Below are positions 15,700-24,430 of a DNA stretch of 43,606 nt, piece after piece (the stretch's first letter is position 1; each line of letters opens with the position of its first letter). The stretch comes from Bacteroidota bacterium (GTDB taxonomy: Bacteria; Bacteroidota; Bacteroidia; Palsa-965), in contig JABDCB010000022.1 of the NCBI GenBank assembly GCA_013288325.1, positions 1 through 43,606 on the forward strand, read 5' to 3'. The position numbers and the translations under genes are program-made. A model generated the notes under the pieces. The model was not told where the DNA came from. It saw only the letters and a program-made list of their open reading frames with translations, and made no database searches.

Positions 15700-16908
15700 T
15701 TAAATGTGAAAATGCAGGGATTCGTCTATATAAGGGTGATTTTTTACGAGCAATGGAGCTTTTGCAAGCTGACTTAGTACATACCAAGCAAAACCACCGC
15801 AAGACAAAAGGAACATTCCGATTTCCATAAGGCCTAAATGTCCTTCCTGGCCCATCGTTCCTGGCATGATCATAATAAATGTATCTACCCAATGGAAGAA
15901 GAAAATAATGAAGCCTACAATAAAAATAAAAGTGCGGTTGCGTTTTGAATCACGGCTCATCAGCATGAGCATTGGAACAGCAAAGTTGACAAAGAACATG
16001 GTCCACAGCAAGCCACGGTAGTCATCCCAACGGGCCAAGTAATATCCAACTTCTTCGGGAAGATTGGCATACCAGATAAGCATGAACTGAGAAAACCAGA
16101 GATAAGTCCATAAGAAACTGATAGCAAACATCCACTTACCCATGTCATGCTGATGGCTTTCATTAATGAATTCACCTTGTCCTTTATTCTTCAGGTGAAG
16201 CCCGATAAGGTTAAAAACAATAATGGCACTTACCCACTGTCCGGCAAATACATACCAACCGAAAAGTGTAGAGAACCAATGAGCATCAATTGACATAAGC
16301 CAGAACCAGGAACCTACTACAGAGGTGAAACCGAAGAATACCAGGAAACCGGCAGCACGTGTTTTGTTGGTTTTCCACATCGATACACCATCTCCGTTCG
16401 CATCAATTTCCATCGATGCTTTGCAGGTCCAGCGCTGGTAGGCAAAGTAAACAGCCAGAAAAACAATGGTCATACCCAGAAACATGGCAGGGTTGAGGAA
16501 TGCAGATTTGTTCTGAAGCATTTTGTCGCCGGCTACGATGGTAGGATCCATCCATTTCCACGTATGGTGTACATGAAGAACACCAAGAATACCATAGACA
16601 AGAACAAGAGCAGCTCCCACAGGTAAAAATTTCATCACCGACTCCATTATTCTTTTATAGGTAACAGCCCATGCCGCTTCTGCAGCATACTGAACAGCAT
16701 AAAAGAATGTAGCCAGCAAACTGATACCAAAGAAGAACATAATGTTCACCCAGATATTGGACCAGATACGTTGTACCTGAATAGCTGTTTGTTCATGTTT
16801 GAAAATACCGATAACGGTAAACAATAGTCCCACACCAATAAGGATCTGACAAATCCTTTTTGTTTTAGAGCTAAGCGTATACGTTAAATTCATTCCGTTT
16901 GTATCCAT
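15700..16908 (-). CDS. actF: Alternative Complex III subunit ActF
   Basis: 402 residues, about ten membrane helices, for example ICQILIGVGLLFTVIGIF, IMFFFGISLLATFFYAVQYA, FLPVGAALVLVYGILGVL, MFLGMTIVFLAVYFAYQ and FIFIVGFIIFFFHWVDTFIMIMP. It is the second NrfD/PsrC-like membrane subunit of the quinol:cytochrome c oxidoreductase and a paralogue of ActC. In known ACIII structures ActF contributes to the membrane core and to proposed proton paths; whether this copy binds quinol cannot be judged by eye. It is the sixth gene of actABCDEF, 21 bases after actE and 35 bases before subunit II. Confidence 0.93.
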   Translation of the reverse strand: MDTNGMNLTYTLSSKTKRICQILIGVGLLFTVIGIFKHEQTAIQVQRIWSNIWVNIMFFFGISLLATFFYAVQYAAEAAWAVTYKRIMESVMKFLPVGAALVLVYGILGVLHVHHTWKWMDPTIVAGDKMLQNKSAFLNPAMFLGMTIVFLAVYFAYQRWTCKASMEIDANGDGVSMWKTNKTRAAGFLVFFGFTSVVGSWFWLMSIDAHWFSTLFGWYVFAGQWVSAIIVFNLIGLHLKNKGQGEFINESHQHDMGKWMFAISFLWTYLWFSQFMLIWYANLPEEVGYYLARWDDYRGLLWTMFFVNFAVPMLMLMSRDSKRNRTFIFIVGFIIFFFHWVDTFIMIMPGTMGQEGHLGLMEIGMFLLSCGGFAWYVLSQLAKAPLLVKNHPYIDESLHFHI

Positions 16909-16929
16909 AGAAAGAGATGCTTTAAAATA

Positions 16930-17583
16930 TTATTTAGGTTGTTTGCCAGCTTTAACAGGTTTGCCGGCAGGTTTAGCCTTGCCTGCAGTACTATCTGCAG
17001 CAGCAGAAGCTTCTGCTTTTTTACCTTGTAATGTCTGTACAAAACGAATTACTTTCCAACGGTCTTCAACACTTAACTGAGAAGCATGAGAGCCCATCAG
17101 ATTTTTTCCGTAAGTAATGGAATGGAACATTTTTCCTTCCGGCAAATCTTTGTGTGCGGCATCATCATAATGTGGCATACCACCCAGTTTGATACCCACT
17201 TTACCATCTCCTTGTCCGGTAGCACCATGACAATGGATACAGAATTTTCCATAAATCACTTTTCCTTCTTCCACAATCTGAGGTGTATTAGGCAGCGGGT
17301 TATGAAGGGTTCTGCCAGCCAGTCCGTAGCCGGTAGAGTCGTTAGTCAGCGTATAAGGCATATATCCTCTTGCAATGGTACCCGGAACCGGAAGGCGGTT
17401 GGCCATAACCGAATCGCCCAGAAAGGTTGTCATTGCATTTGTTTCATACGAAGGAGAACGGTACATATCAGGCATGTATTCCACACCAGGGCTGTTGGGG
17501 TCCATCTTGTCGCAGGAAGCGAAGAAACTCATCGCAGCCAGGGCCATTGAACCGAGAACAACATATTTTATTTTTAGCTTCAT
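16930..17583 (-). CDS. actE: Alternative Complex III mono-heme cytochrome c lipoprotein ActE
   Basis: 217 residues. A lipoprotein signal peptide ends in MSFFASC, the acylated Cys being around residue 24, so the protein is membrane-anchored on the periplasmic side. One heme c site, CIHCHGATGQGDGKVG, follows the usual class I cytochrome pattern, with PHYDDAAHKDLPEGKMFHSITYGKNLMGSH supplying a likely Met ligand. The C-terminal 40 residues are Ala/Lys/Pro-rich and probably disordered. In ACIII this subunit passes electrons from ActA to the oxidase. It is flanked by actD and actF at about 20 bases. Confidence 0.94.
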   Translation of the reverse strand: MKLKIKYVVLGSMALAAMSFFASCDKMDPNSPGVEYMPDMYRSPSYETNAMTTFLGDSVMANRLPVPGTIARGYMPYTLTNDSTGYGLAGRTLHNPLPNTPQIVEEGKVIYGKFCIHCHGATGQGDGKVGIKLGGMPHYDDAAHKDLPEGKMFHSITYGKNLMGSHASQLSVEDRWKVIRFVQTLQGKKAEASAAADSTAGKAKPAGKPVKAGKQPK

Positions 17584-17603
17584 AGGTAGAAATTGTCTTT
17601 GCC

Positions 17604-18125
17604 TTATTTAACATTCACTTCCACAGCACCGCTGGAACGAAGCATATCAACAATACGTGCCTGATCTTCCATACGTGATTCTATTTCCATACAGAACATA
17701 TCATCTGTTGTACGTGGGTCAGGATTTTTGGGTGATACACCTGGAAGAATCCAGCTACGCAGGAAAAAAGTAATTGCCATACCATGACCGGCACAGAAAA
17801 CGGTAGATTCAAATGTTACCGGAATAAATGCTGGAAGTGCAGTATAAAAGTGGAAACTGGGTTTACCACCAATATCCGTTGGCCAGTCGCTCACCATCAT
17901 ATACCAGGTCATCAGCAATGCCAAAGACATTCCTGTTATACCATAGATAAAAGAGCAAATGGAAATCCAGGTCCGGTCGATACCAATGATCGGATCAATA
18001 CCGTGGATTGGAAATGGGGAGAAAACTTCTTTCACCCGGATACGGGCAGAACGAAGCAGCTGTGCTCCTTCTTTCAGTTTTTCCTCGTCTTTATAAAGAC
18101 CGTAAATAATTGCTTTTTCGCTCAT
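17604..18125 (-). CDS. actD: Alternative Complex III subunit ActD (DUF3341)
   Basis: 173 residues. The N-terminal domain (MSEKAIIYGLYKDEEKLKEGAQLLRSARIRVKEVFSPFPIHGID) is soluble. Two membrane helices follow (ICSFIYGITGMSLALLMTWYMMV and FIPVTFESTVFCAGHGMAITFFL), then a cytoplasmic tail with TTDDMFCMEIE. This is the layout of DUF3341/ActD, a structural membrane subunit. It sits between actC and actE with gaps of about 20-27 bases. Confidence 0.94.
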   Translation of the reverse strand: MSEKAIIYGLYKDEEKLKEGAQLLRSARIRVKEVFSPFPIHGIDPIIGIDRTWISICSFIYGITGMSLALLMTWYMMVSDWPTDIGGKPSFHFYTALPAFIPVTFESTVFCAGHGMAITFFLRSWILPGVSPKNPDPRTTDDMFCMEIESRMEDQARIVDMLRSSGAVEVNVK

Positions 18126-18152
18126 AATTGCGTATTCCTGTTAAACTGATGA

Positions 18153-19544
18153 TCAATGATGAGCAGCATGTGCTGCCGCTTCTTTTTTATAGCTTTCTCC
18201 TGAAAGTTTCAGGATTGTTTTCAATTCATTCAATGCGATTACCGGGAAAACCCTGGCAAAAAGCAGGAAGAAGGTAAAGAACATACCGATTGTTCCGGTA
18301 AAGATGCCGATCTCAATCCAGGTTGGGTGATACATAGTCCAGCTGGATGGGATATAATCGCGGTGCAGAGAGGTTACGATAATTACGAAACGCTCAAACC
18401 ACATACCGATATTAACTACGATAGAAAGAATAAAGGTTGCAGTAAGACTGGTACGTATTTTCTTGAACCAATATAGCTGAGGACTGATTACGTTACAGGT
18501 CATCATACCTGCATAGCTCCACCAATAAGGCCCTGTGGCGCGGTTCAGGAATGCATAGGCTTCATATTCAACACCGGAATACCAGGAGATAAACAACTCG
18601 CTGAGGTAAGCAACACCTACCATAGAACCGGTAAGGATGATTACAATATTCATATATTCCATATGTTTTACCGTGATGTATTGTTCCATGCTCAACACCT
18701 TACGGCAAATGAGAAGGAGTGTTTCCACCATTGCAAACCCGGAGAAGATAGCACCGGCAACGAAATAAGGAGGGAAGATAGTAGTATGCCAACCCGGAAC
18801 GATGGAAGTAGCAAAGTCCATGGATACAATCGAGTGAACGGAGAATACAAGCGGTGTAGAAAGTCCGGCAAGTACCAGTGATACCTCTTCAAAACGAGTC
18901 CAGTCCTTAGCACGTCCGCTCCAACCGAAAGAAAGGAATTTGTAAATTTTCTTTGACATCGGCTTAACAGCTCTGTCACGGATCGTAGCAAAGTCAGGAA
19001 TCAAACCGGTATACCAGAATACACAGGAGATAGAGAAGTAAGTAGATACAGCAAACACGTCCCAAAGCAAAGGGGAGTTAAAGTTCACCCAGAGTGAACC
19101 AAACTGGTTGGCATGTGGGAAGAGCCAGTAATCGAGCCATGGACGACCGGTGTGCATGGTAACGAAAATGGCAGCACACATAACCGCAAAGATGGTCATG
19201 GCTTCAGCAGAACGGTTAATAGCCATTCTCCATTTCTGACGGAATAAAAGAAGTACAGCCGAGATCAGGGTTCCGGCGTGACCGATACCGATCCACCAAA
19301 CGAAATTGGTGATATCCCAGGCCCAGCCTACTGTTTTGTTAGCACCCCAGGCTCCGATACCGGTACCCAGTGTGTAACATAAACAACCTATACCCCATGT
19401 AAAGGCGCATACAGCAATTGTAAAAACCAGGTACCAGTATTTATTGGCACGGCCTTCAATTGGTCTGGCTATGTCTTCGGTAATGTCATGATAGGTACGG
19501 TGTCCTAAAATGAGGGGGTCTCTGATGGCACTTTCGTGTTGCAT
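18153..19544 (-). CDS. actC: Alternative Complex III quinol-binding membrane subunit ActC (NrfD-like)
   Basis: 463 residues with about ten membrane helices and a His-rich C-terminus (AAAHAAHH). It belongs to the NrfD/PsrC family and is the proposed menaquinol oxidation site of ACIII, next to the iron-sulfur part of ActB. Typical segments: ISTYFSISCVFWYTGLIPDFATIRDR, GWSGRAKDW, LVLAGLSTPLVFSVHSIVSMDFA, GWHTTIFPPYFVAGAIFSGFAM and NIGMWFERFVIIVTSLHRDYIPSSW. The HSIVSxDFA and GWHxTIFPPYFVAGA motifs are ones I associate with quinol-binding NrfD homologues. Gap to actB: 9 bases. Confidence 0.95.
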   Translation of the reverse strand: MQHESAIRDPLILGHRTYHDITEDIARPIEGRANKYWYLVFTIAVCAFTWGIGCLCYTLGTGIGAWGANKTVGWAWDITNFVWWIGIGHAGTLISAVLLLFRQKWRMAINRSAEAMTIFAVMCAAIFVTMHTGRPWLDYWLFPHANQFGSLWVNFNSPLLWDVFAVSTYFSISCVFWYTGLIPDFATIRDRAVKPMSKKIYKFLSFGWSGRAKDWTRFEEVSLVLAGLSTPLVFSVHSIVSMDFATSIVPGWHTTIFPPYFVAGAIFSGFAMVETLLLICRKVLSMEQYITVKHMEYMNIVIILTGSMVGVAYLSELFISWYSGVEYEAYAFLNRATGPYWWSYAGMMTCNVISPQLYWFKKIRTSLTATFILSIVVNIGMWFERFVIIVTSLHRDYIPSSWTMYHPTWIEIGIFTGTIGMFFTFFLLFARVFPVIALNELKTILKLSGESYKKEAAAHAAHH

Positions 19545-19553
19545 AATCTGTAA

Positions 19554-22500
19554 TTATGAATGAGCTTTTTCTTCTTTCTTTTCTTCTTTGCCTTCGGCTT
19601 TTTCTTCCTTACCACCTTCTTCTTCTTCCACTTCTACCTCGGTATTACGCACTTTGGTAAGATATCCTACTCCTGGACGAATGCCTGTTTCTTCCAGCAT
19701 GCGGTAGTTACGTGGATCGGCCAGCCATTTGGATAATTCGCTTTCCGAATCGTTCATGTCACCGAAAATGATGGCATTGGTAGGACAAGATTGAGAGCAT
19801 GCTGTTTGAATAGCACCGTCTTTCAATTTCTGTCCCGCTTTTTTAGCTTCCAGTTTGCCTGCCTGAATACGTTGTACACACATGGAGCATTTTTCCATAA
19901 CCCCGCGTGACCGTACTACTACATCCGGATTCAGTACCATACGTCCGATATCATCCATTGCAGGATTCACTTCAGCAAAATCTTTATTCCCGGTATAGTT
20001 GAACCAGTTGAAACGACGAACTTTAAACGGACAGTTATTAGCGCAGTAACGCGTTCCTACACAGCGGTTGTAAGTCATCATATTCAAACCTTCATTGCTG
20101 TGGCTGGTAGCAAGTACCGGACAAACCGTTTCGCAAGGAGCATGATTACAATGCTGACACATCAATGGCTGGAAGAATACACGTGGGTTGGATGTAGCCG
20201 CATGTTCCATTTTGCGGTATGTATCAATTTTGCCCAGGTGTTCTTTCTTGCCTTTGGCTTTGCTCATATCGCTGGTATAATAGCGATCGATACGAATCCA
20301 GTGCATTTCGCGGCTGCGGCGTACTTCATTTTTGCCGACAACCGGAATGTTATTTTCTACATTACATGCAACTACACAAGCTGCACATCCGATACAGGTA
20401 TTCAGATCTATCGCCATACCCCAGGAGTGGCCAGGGCGATCGAAGCTTTGCCAGAGGTTTACTTCCAGCGGATCTGTATCTTTTCCTTTATGTAAAACAG
20501 TTTCATGTTCATTACCGGCAGCAGGATCTTTCATCCAGGCCATAAGAGAAGTCTCTTTTACTACCGGACGCCCCATCATGGTATGGTGTGTCTGGGTACA
20601 GGCAATAGGGTGTGTGTCTTTGCCTTTTTCCATGCTCGTTACCGAAGTGGTATATTGCATGCTGTTGTTAACCCACTGAACAGCTTTATATACGTTTACG
20701 CCCACTCCATTGGCACATTTACCGGAGTTGGAACGTCCATAACCCAATGCAATACCAATTGTTCCAAGTGCCTGTCCTGGCTGAGGAAACACAGGAAGAG
20801 CTTCCAGTGCTACTCCGTCAATCGTAACAAGAGCTGTATCAGGTTCATCTTCTAATTGGTCAAAACGCTCCAGTACATTGTATTTACCCTTCATATCTTC
20901 AGGGTTCATGGTAATACAATTGTCCCAGGTAATTTTTGTGATAGGATCAGGTAATTCCTGTAACCATGGCAGGTTGGCAAGGGTTCCGCTTCCCAGTGCA
21001 GTGGATTCATAGAACACCACTTCAGTTTCTTTGCCTTTCATGGCAGCTATGGCCGATGCGGCAGCACTAAGATCTATTTTCGAGCCACTTTCTTCTTCCT
21101 CTTTCTTTTCTTCTTTTTTTCCTGCAACCGGCACTGCGCCGGCTTTATGCATATCATGCTTGTCGTTCTTTTTTTCTTCTTTCTTTTCTTCAGCAGCAGC
21201 AACACCTTCTATACAGATGGTTCCGTCATGCAGACTCTGGTTCCAGAATGTAAGCGGATCGCCTGCATTATTGAACATTGTTTTCCAATTGTTTGTCAGG
21301 AAAGCATGATAGTCTGTTTGATTACCAGCCCAGGTAAGGATACTTTGCTGAGCCTGACGGGTACCGTCGTAATTTTTAGTCTTTACAAAAAGCGGGCTGA
21401 TAGTAGGCTGTTGTAAGCTGTAACAACCTTTACGCGGGTTATGATCGTTCCATGATTCCAGGTAGTTATGATCCGGACAGATCAGATCGCACAACGCAGT
21501 CGTTTCATCGGAGCGGCTGGCCAGGGAAATTTTGTAAGATACCTTGGAAAGAGCTTCCGCAAATTTCAGTTTTGCAGGTGTCGTATACGCAGGATTGCAA
21601 TTGTAAAGAATGATAGCACCTACACTTCCGGAGCGCATATTCTCAACCAGCTTTACAAACTCTTCGTCATTACCTTGTTTGGTATAGTCAGGTGTGTGGA
21701 TATCAACAGTAGTTCCGTAGTTACCCAGCGCCTGGTTGATACCATTGGAGATGAGTTGCAGGTTTACATCATTTGATCCGCAAACAACAATCGATTTTCC
21801 TTTATTCTCACCAAGCCATTTAGCGGTTTCTTCAACGATATGCTCATCTACTTTAGCTCCAACCGGCAGGGCCGATCCGCTTACTTTATTATAGATAGCC
21901 ACCATATAAGCTCCCATTTCAGAAGGCTTGATAGGATGACGTTCATCGGCATTAGAACCGGTAGTGGAAAGGATGGTTTCGAAATGTACGTGTTTCGACA
22001 TTTCTTTCTTCTCTTTTCCTACTCTGCGGGTAATAGCATACTGTTTGGCATGCTCTACAGGACTGATCCAGTTAACAAGGAAGTCGGCTCCGAAGCTCAC
22101 AATGACATTCGCCTTATCGAAATGATAAGTTGGCAGAGTAGCTGTTCCGAACGTGTTCTTATTCGCCATCATCATACCGGAGTAGGAGATAGCATCATAA
22201 GAAACATGTTTGGCATTATATTTTGCAGTTAACTCAGCAAGGGCTGCTTTGGTAGTAGGGCTGATGATGGTGGAACTAAGTACAACCACCTCTTTCTTTG
22301 CATTTACTGCATTCTCAATTCCTGACTTTGCTGCCGCATCTGCTTTTTCCCAGGTCATCATGGCTCCTTTTGAATCTTGAGGACCATAGAACCTGTCACT
22401 GTCATAAAGAGAAAGAAGAGAAGCCTGAACACGTGCACTGACTCCTCCCATACTTATTTTGGACAAGGTATTGCCTTCGATTTTAATCGGGCGGCCTTCT

Positions 22501-22847
22501 CTTGTTTTTACCAGAATGCTGGCGTAATCATGACCATCGAAATAAGTAGTGGCATACCAGTTGGCCATACCGGGAGTAATTTCTTCCGGTTTGAAAACAT
22601 AAGGGGCCACTTTGGTTACGGGAGTTTCACAGGCAGCCAGGGTAGCAGCAGTTACGCTGAAGCCGAGGAATTTCAAAAAGTCACGACGGCTGGTAGACGA
22701 TTCTTCCATGACTTTATTGTCTGCCAGGAACTTGTCCACAGGAACATACTCGTTGAACTCATTCTCGCGCTGTTTTAAGAAGGCGGGATTTTCGTTCAGT
22801 TCGTCTAAACCTTTCCAGTATTTCTTTGAGTTACCCATAGGAATCAT
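19554..22847 (-). CDS. actB: Alternative Complex III iron-sulfur/molybdopterin-like subunit ActB
   Basis: 1097 residues. A twin-arginine motif (TSRRDFLKFLG, Arg at 54-55) is followed by a hydrophobic stretch and a lipobox-like TLAACE (Cys73), so Tat export with lipid anchoring is likely. Residues 85 to about 770 resemble a molybdopterin oxidoreductase fold that in ACIII carries no Mo cofactor. The C-terminal third holds ferredoxin-type clusters: CIGCAACVVACNVENN, CQHCNHAPCETVCP, CVGTRYCANNCPFKVRR and CSMCVQR. A Lys/Glu/His-rich insert lies at about 550-590 and a Lys/Glu-rich tail ends the protein; both look disordered. Electrons run from the quinol site in ActC through these clusters to ActA. 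Confidence 0.96.
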   Translation of the reverse strand: MIPMGNSKKYWKGLDELNENPAFLKQRENEFNEYVPVDKFLADNKVMEESSTSRRDFLKFLGFSVTAATLAACETPVTKVAPYVFKPEEITPGMANWYATTYFDGHDYASILVKTREGRPIKIEGNTLSKISMGGVSARVQASLLSLYDSDRFYGPQDSKGAMMTWEKADAAAKSGIENAVNAKKEVVVLSSTIISPTTKAALAELTAKYNAKHVSYDAISYSGMMMANKNTFGTATLPTYHFDKANVIVSFGADFLVNWISPVEHAKQYAITRRVGKEKKEMSKHVHFETILSTTGSNADERHPIKPSEMGAYMVAIYNKVSGSALPVGAKVDEHIVEETAKWLGENKGKSIVVCGSNDVNLQLISNGINQALGNYGTTVDIHTPDYTKQGNDEEFVKLVENMRSGSVGAIILYNCNPAYTTPAKLKFAEALSKVSYKISLASRSDETTALCDLICPDHNYLESWNDHNPRKGCYSLQQPTISPLFVKTKNYDGTRQAQQSILTWAGNQTDYHAFLTNNWKTMFNNAGDPLTFWNQSLHDGTICIEGVAAAEEKKEEKKNDKHDMHKAGAVPVAGKKEEKKEEEESGSKIDLSAAASAIAAMKGKETEVVFYESTALGSGTLANLPWLQELPDPITKITWDNCITMNPEDMKGKYNVLERFDQLEDEPDTALVTIDGVALEALPVFPQPGQALGTIGIALGYGRSNSGKCANGVGVNVYKAVQWVNNSMQYTTSVTSMEKGKDTHPIACTQTHHTMMGRPVVKETSLMAWMKDPAAGNEHETVLHKGKDTDPLEVNLWQSFDRPGHSWGMAIDLNTCIGCAACVVACNVENNIPVVGKNEVRRSREMHWIRIDRYYTSDMSKAKGKKEHLGKIDTYRKMEHAATSNPRVFFQPLMCQHCNHAPCETVCPVLATSHSNEGLNMMTYNRCVGTRYCANNCPFKVRRFNWFNYTGNKDFAEVNPAMDDIGRMVLNPDVVVRSRGVMEKCSMCVQRIQAGKLEAKKAGQKLKDGAIQTACSQSCPTNAIIFGDMNDSESELSKWLADPRNYRMLEETGIRPGVGYLTKVRNTEVEVEEEEGGKEEKAEGKEEKKEEKAHS

Positions 22848-22893
22848 TGCTTATTGATGAGGGGTTCTATTCGAACGTCCCTGAAAATTCTGA

Positions 22894-24192
22894 TTAATAG
22901 TGGCACTTGGCGCAATCCAAGCCGCCCATTTTAGCTACTGTGATTGGCTGTTTGCCGTATTTTGCTTTCAGTGCGGCATGCAGTTTTTCATAGTAAGGAT
23001 TTCCGTCCATTTTAACTTCCGTAGTACGGTGACAGTCGATACACCATCCCATAGTAAGCGGAGAGAACTGTTTTACAGTAGTCATCTCTTTTACATTACC
23101 ATGACAGGTTTCACATTCTACTTTACCAACCATTACGTGCTGACTGTGTGGGAAGAAAACGAAGTCGGGAAGTACATGCACCTTATTCCATACCAGTGGT
23201 TTGGTATTACCGGTATAAGCAGCCTTGGCAGGATCCCAGCCCGCAGCAGCATATATTTTTGCAATTTCTTCCTTACTGCCCGGGTTGGCAGTTTCGGAAA
23301 TACCTTTGTGACAGTTCATACAGATGTTAACAGAAGGTACACCGGCAGTTTTAGATTTTTCAGCACCGCTGTGACAGTATACACACTGTATACCATTGTC
23401 GCCAGCGTGAATTTTGTGAGAGAAATTAATAGGTTGGGAAGGATGGTAATCCTGGTCTATACCTACATCAAATTTATTGGCAAAACTGGTTCCGCCATAT
23501 ACACCAATATCTTTAAGGCTATACCAACAGGTTTTCACCCCTACACAAACAAAATAAAGGATGATAACGGCTACCACCCGTTTGTTATGCTCGCACCAGT
23601 ATTTGAAGGATTCCCAGACACCACGATCGGGCTCAGCAGGAAGGCCTTGTTTTTCATTCACTACATTTTTAAGACTGCGTTTGGTGGAACGCAGCACAAG
23701 GGTCAGGATCAGAAGAATACCTACTGCAATCAGCAATACCCACAGCGGGTCGATACCTTGTGTAACCGGCTTTTCTCCTGTTGGTCCGGTTGGACCAGTA
23801 GTCGCTACCGGACCTGCAACACCCGGGTTAACATAGGCGATGATCGCATCAATATCTTCTTTGCTAAGCTGAGGAAATACGGTCATGGAAGCTCCGCCAT
23901 TCTCATCAAAAATCTTTTTGGCATAAGAATCACCGGATTTCAGGACGGCAGCTGAGTTGTGAACCCAGTTATACACCCAGTCTCCCGCAGGAATACGATC
24001 TTTTACACCTTTCAGACCCGGACCTACAAGCTTTGCTTCTGTCGCTTTATGGCAAGAAGTACAATTTGCCTGGAAAAGGGCTTTGCCATCAGAGGCTTGT
24101 GCTTGTTGAATGTTGAGGAAAAAGAGGGAAAGAATTAATAAACGCAAGAAAACAAAGGCGCGCCTTTGGGGTTCAGGGTACGATTTACGCAT
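22894..24192 (-). CDS. actA: Alternative Complex III multiheme cytochrome c ActA, with N-terminal mono-heme domain
   Basis: 432 residues, six CxxCH heme sites. A signal sequence (residues 12-34) precedes a mono-heme cytochrome c domain with CTSCH at 44-48. A flexible GPTGPTGE linker, a membrane helix at about 148-168, a second one at about 204-222, and then a pentaheme domain follow: CVYCH 270, CMNCH 291, CETCH 360, CIDCH 384 and CAKCH 427. The pentaheme part is the usual ActA; the front mono-heme domain is an addition that I believe is common in Bacteroidota. It moves electrons from ActB to ActE/oxidase. It is the first gene of the operon, with the promoter directly upstream. Confidence 0.95.
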   Translation of the reverse strand: MRKSYPEPQRRAFVFLRLLILSLFFLNIQQAQASDGKALFQANCTSCHKATEAKLVGPGLKGVKDRIPAGDWVYNWVHNSAAVLKSGDSYAKKIFDENGGASMTVFPQLSKEDIDAIIAYVNPGVAGPVATTGPTGPTGEKPVTQGIDPLWVLLIAVGILLILTLVLRSTKRSLKNVVNEKQGLPAEPDRGVWESFKYWCEHNKRVVAVIILYFVCVGVKTCWYSLKDIGVYGGTSFANKFDVGIDQDYHPSQPINFSHKIHAGDNGIQCVYCHSGAEKSKTAGVPSVNICMNCHKGISETANPGSKEEIAKIYAAAGWDPAKAAYTGNTKPLVWNKVHVLPDFVFFPHSQHVMVGKVECETCHGNVKEMTTVKQFSPLTMGWCIDCHRTTEVKMDGNPYYEKLHAALKAKYGKQPITVAKMGGLDCAKCHY

Positions 24193-24247
24193 ATTTTGGA
24201 TATTAAGAAGTCGAATCTAGGTCTAATCCTCTAATTTTAACGCGGGA

Positions 24248-24281
24248 CAAATTTATAAGAAAGGTGATAACCTGATTCAAA
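24248..24281 (-). promoter_or_regulatory. act operon promoter
   Basis: Minus strand: TTTG (24281-24278), a 22-base spacer, then TAAATTTG (24255-24248), a full TAnnTTTG match. The predicted start is about 50 bases before the actA ATG. The -33 TTTG is the centre of a 20-bp palindrome (next entry). Confidence 0.65.
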
Positions 24282-24288
24282 TCAGGTT
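24269..24288. promoter_or_regulatory. Candidate operator: 20-bp perfect palindrome on the act promoter
   Basis: AACCTGATT-CA-AATCAGGTT, 9-bp arms with a 2-base centre. Inside it TGAT-N4-ATCA matches the core half-sites of the Crp/Fnr family. It covers the -33 box, so a bound protein should block transcription of the respiratory operon; this is inference. Confidence 0.6.
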
Positions 24289-24418
24289 GGAAAATTTTAC
24301 ACGAAAATCAATTTATAACGATTCTAAATAAGAAGGCTAACGTCTTGTAAATTTTGGCATTAAAAGGAGGGTGTTAGTCAGTCGAAAATGGCTGATCATC
24401 TAAACGGAATATAATTTC

Positions 24419-24426
24419 TAACTTTG
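24419..24426 (+). promoter_or_regulatory. -7 box of the SPOR-like gene
   Basis: TAACTTTG, a full TAnnTTTG match, ending only 4 bases before the ATG at 24431. Transcription would start at or next to the start codon. No clear -33 TTTG is seen. Confidence 0.5.
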
Positions 24427-24430
24427 CAGC

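Noticed and set aside
22900-23955. 351-residue plus-strand frame opposite actA
   Set aside because: It lies entirely on the antisense of a six-heme cytochrome with all CxxCH sites intact; codon constraint of actA explains its openness.
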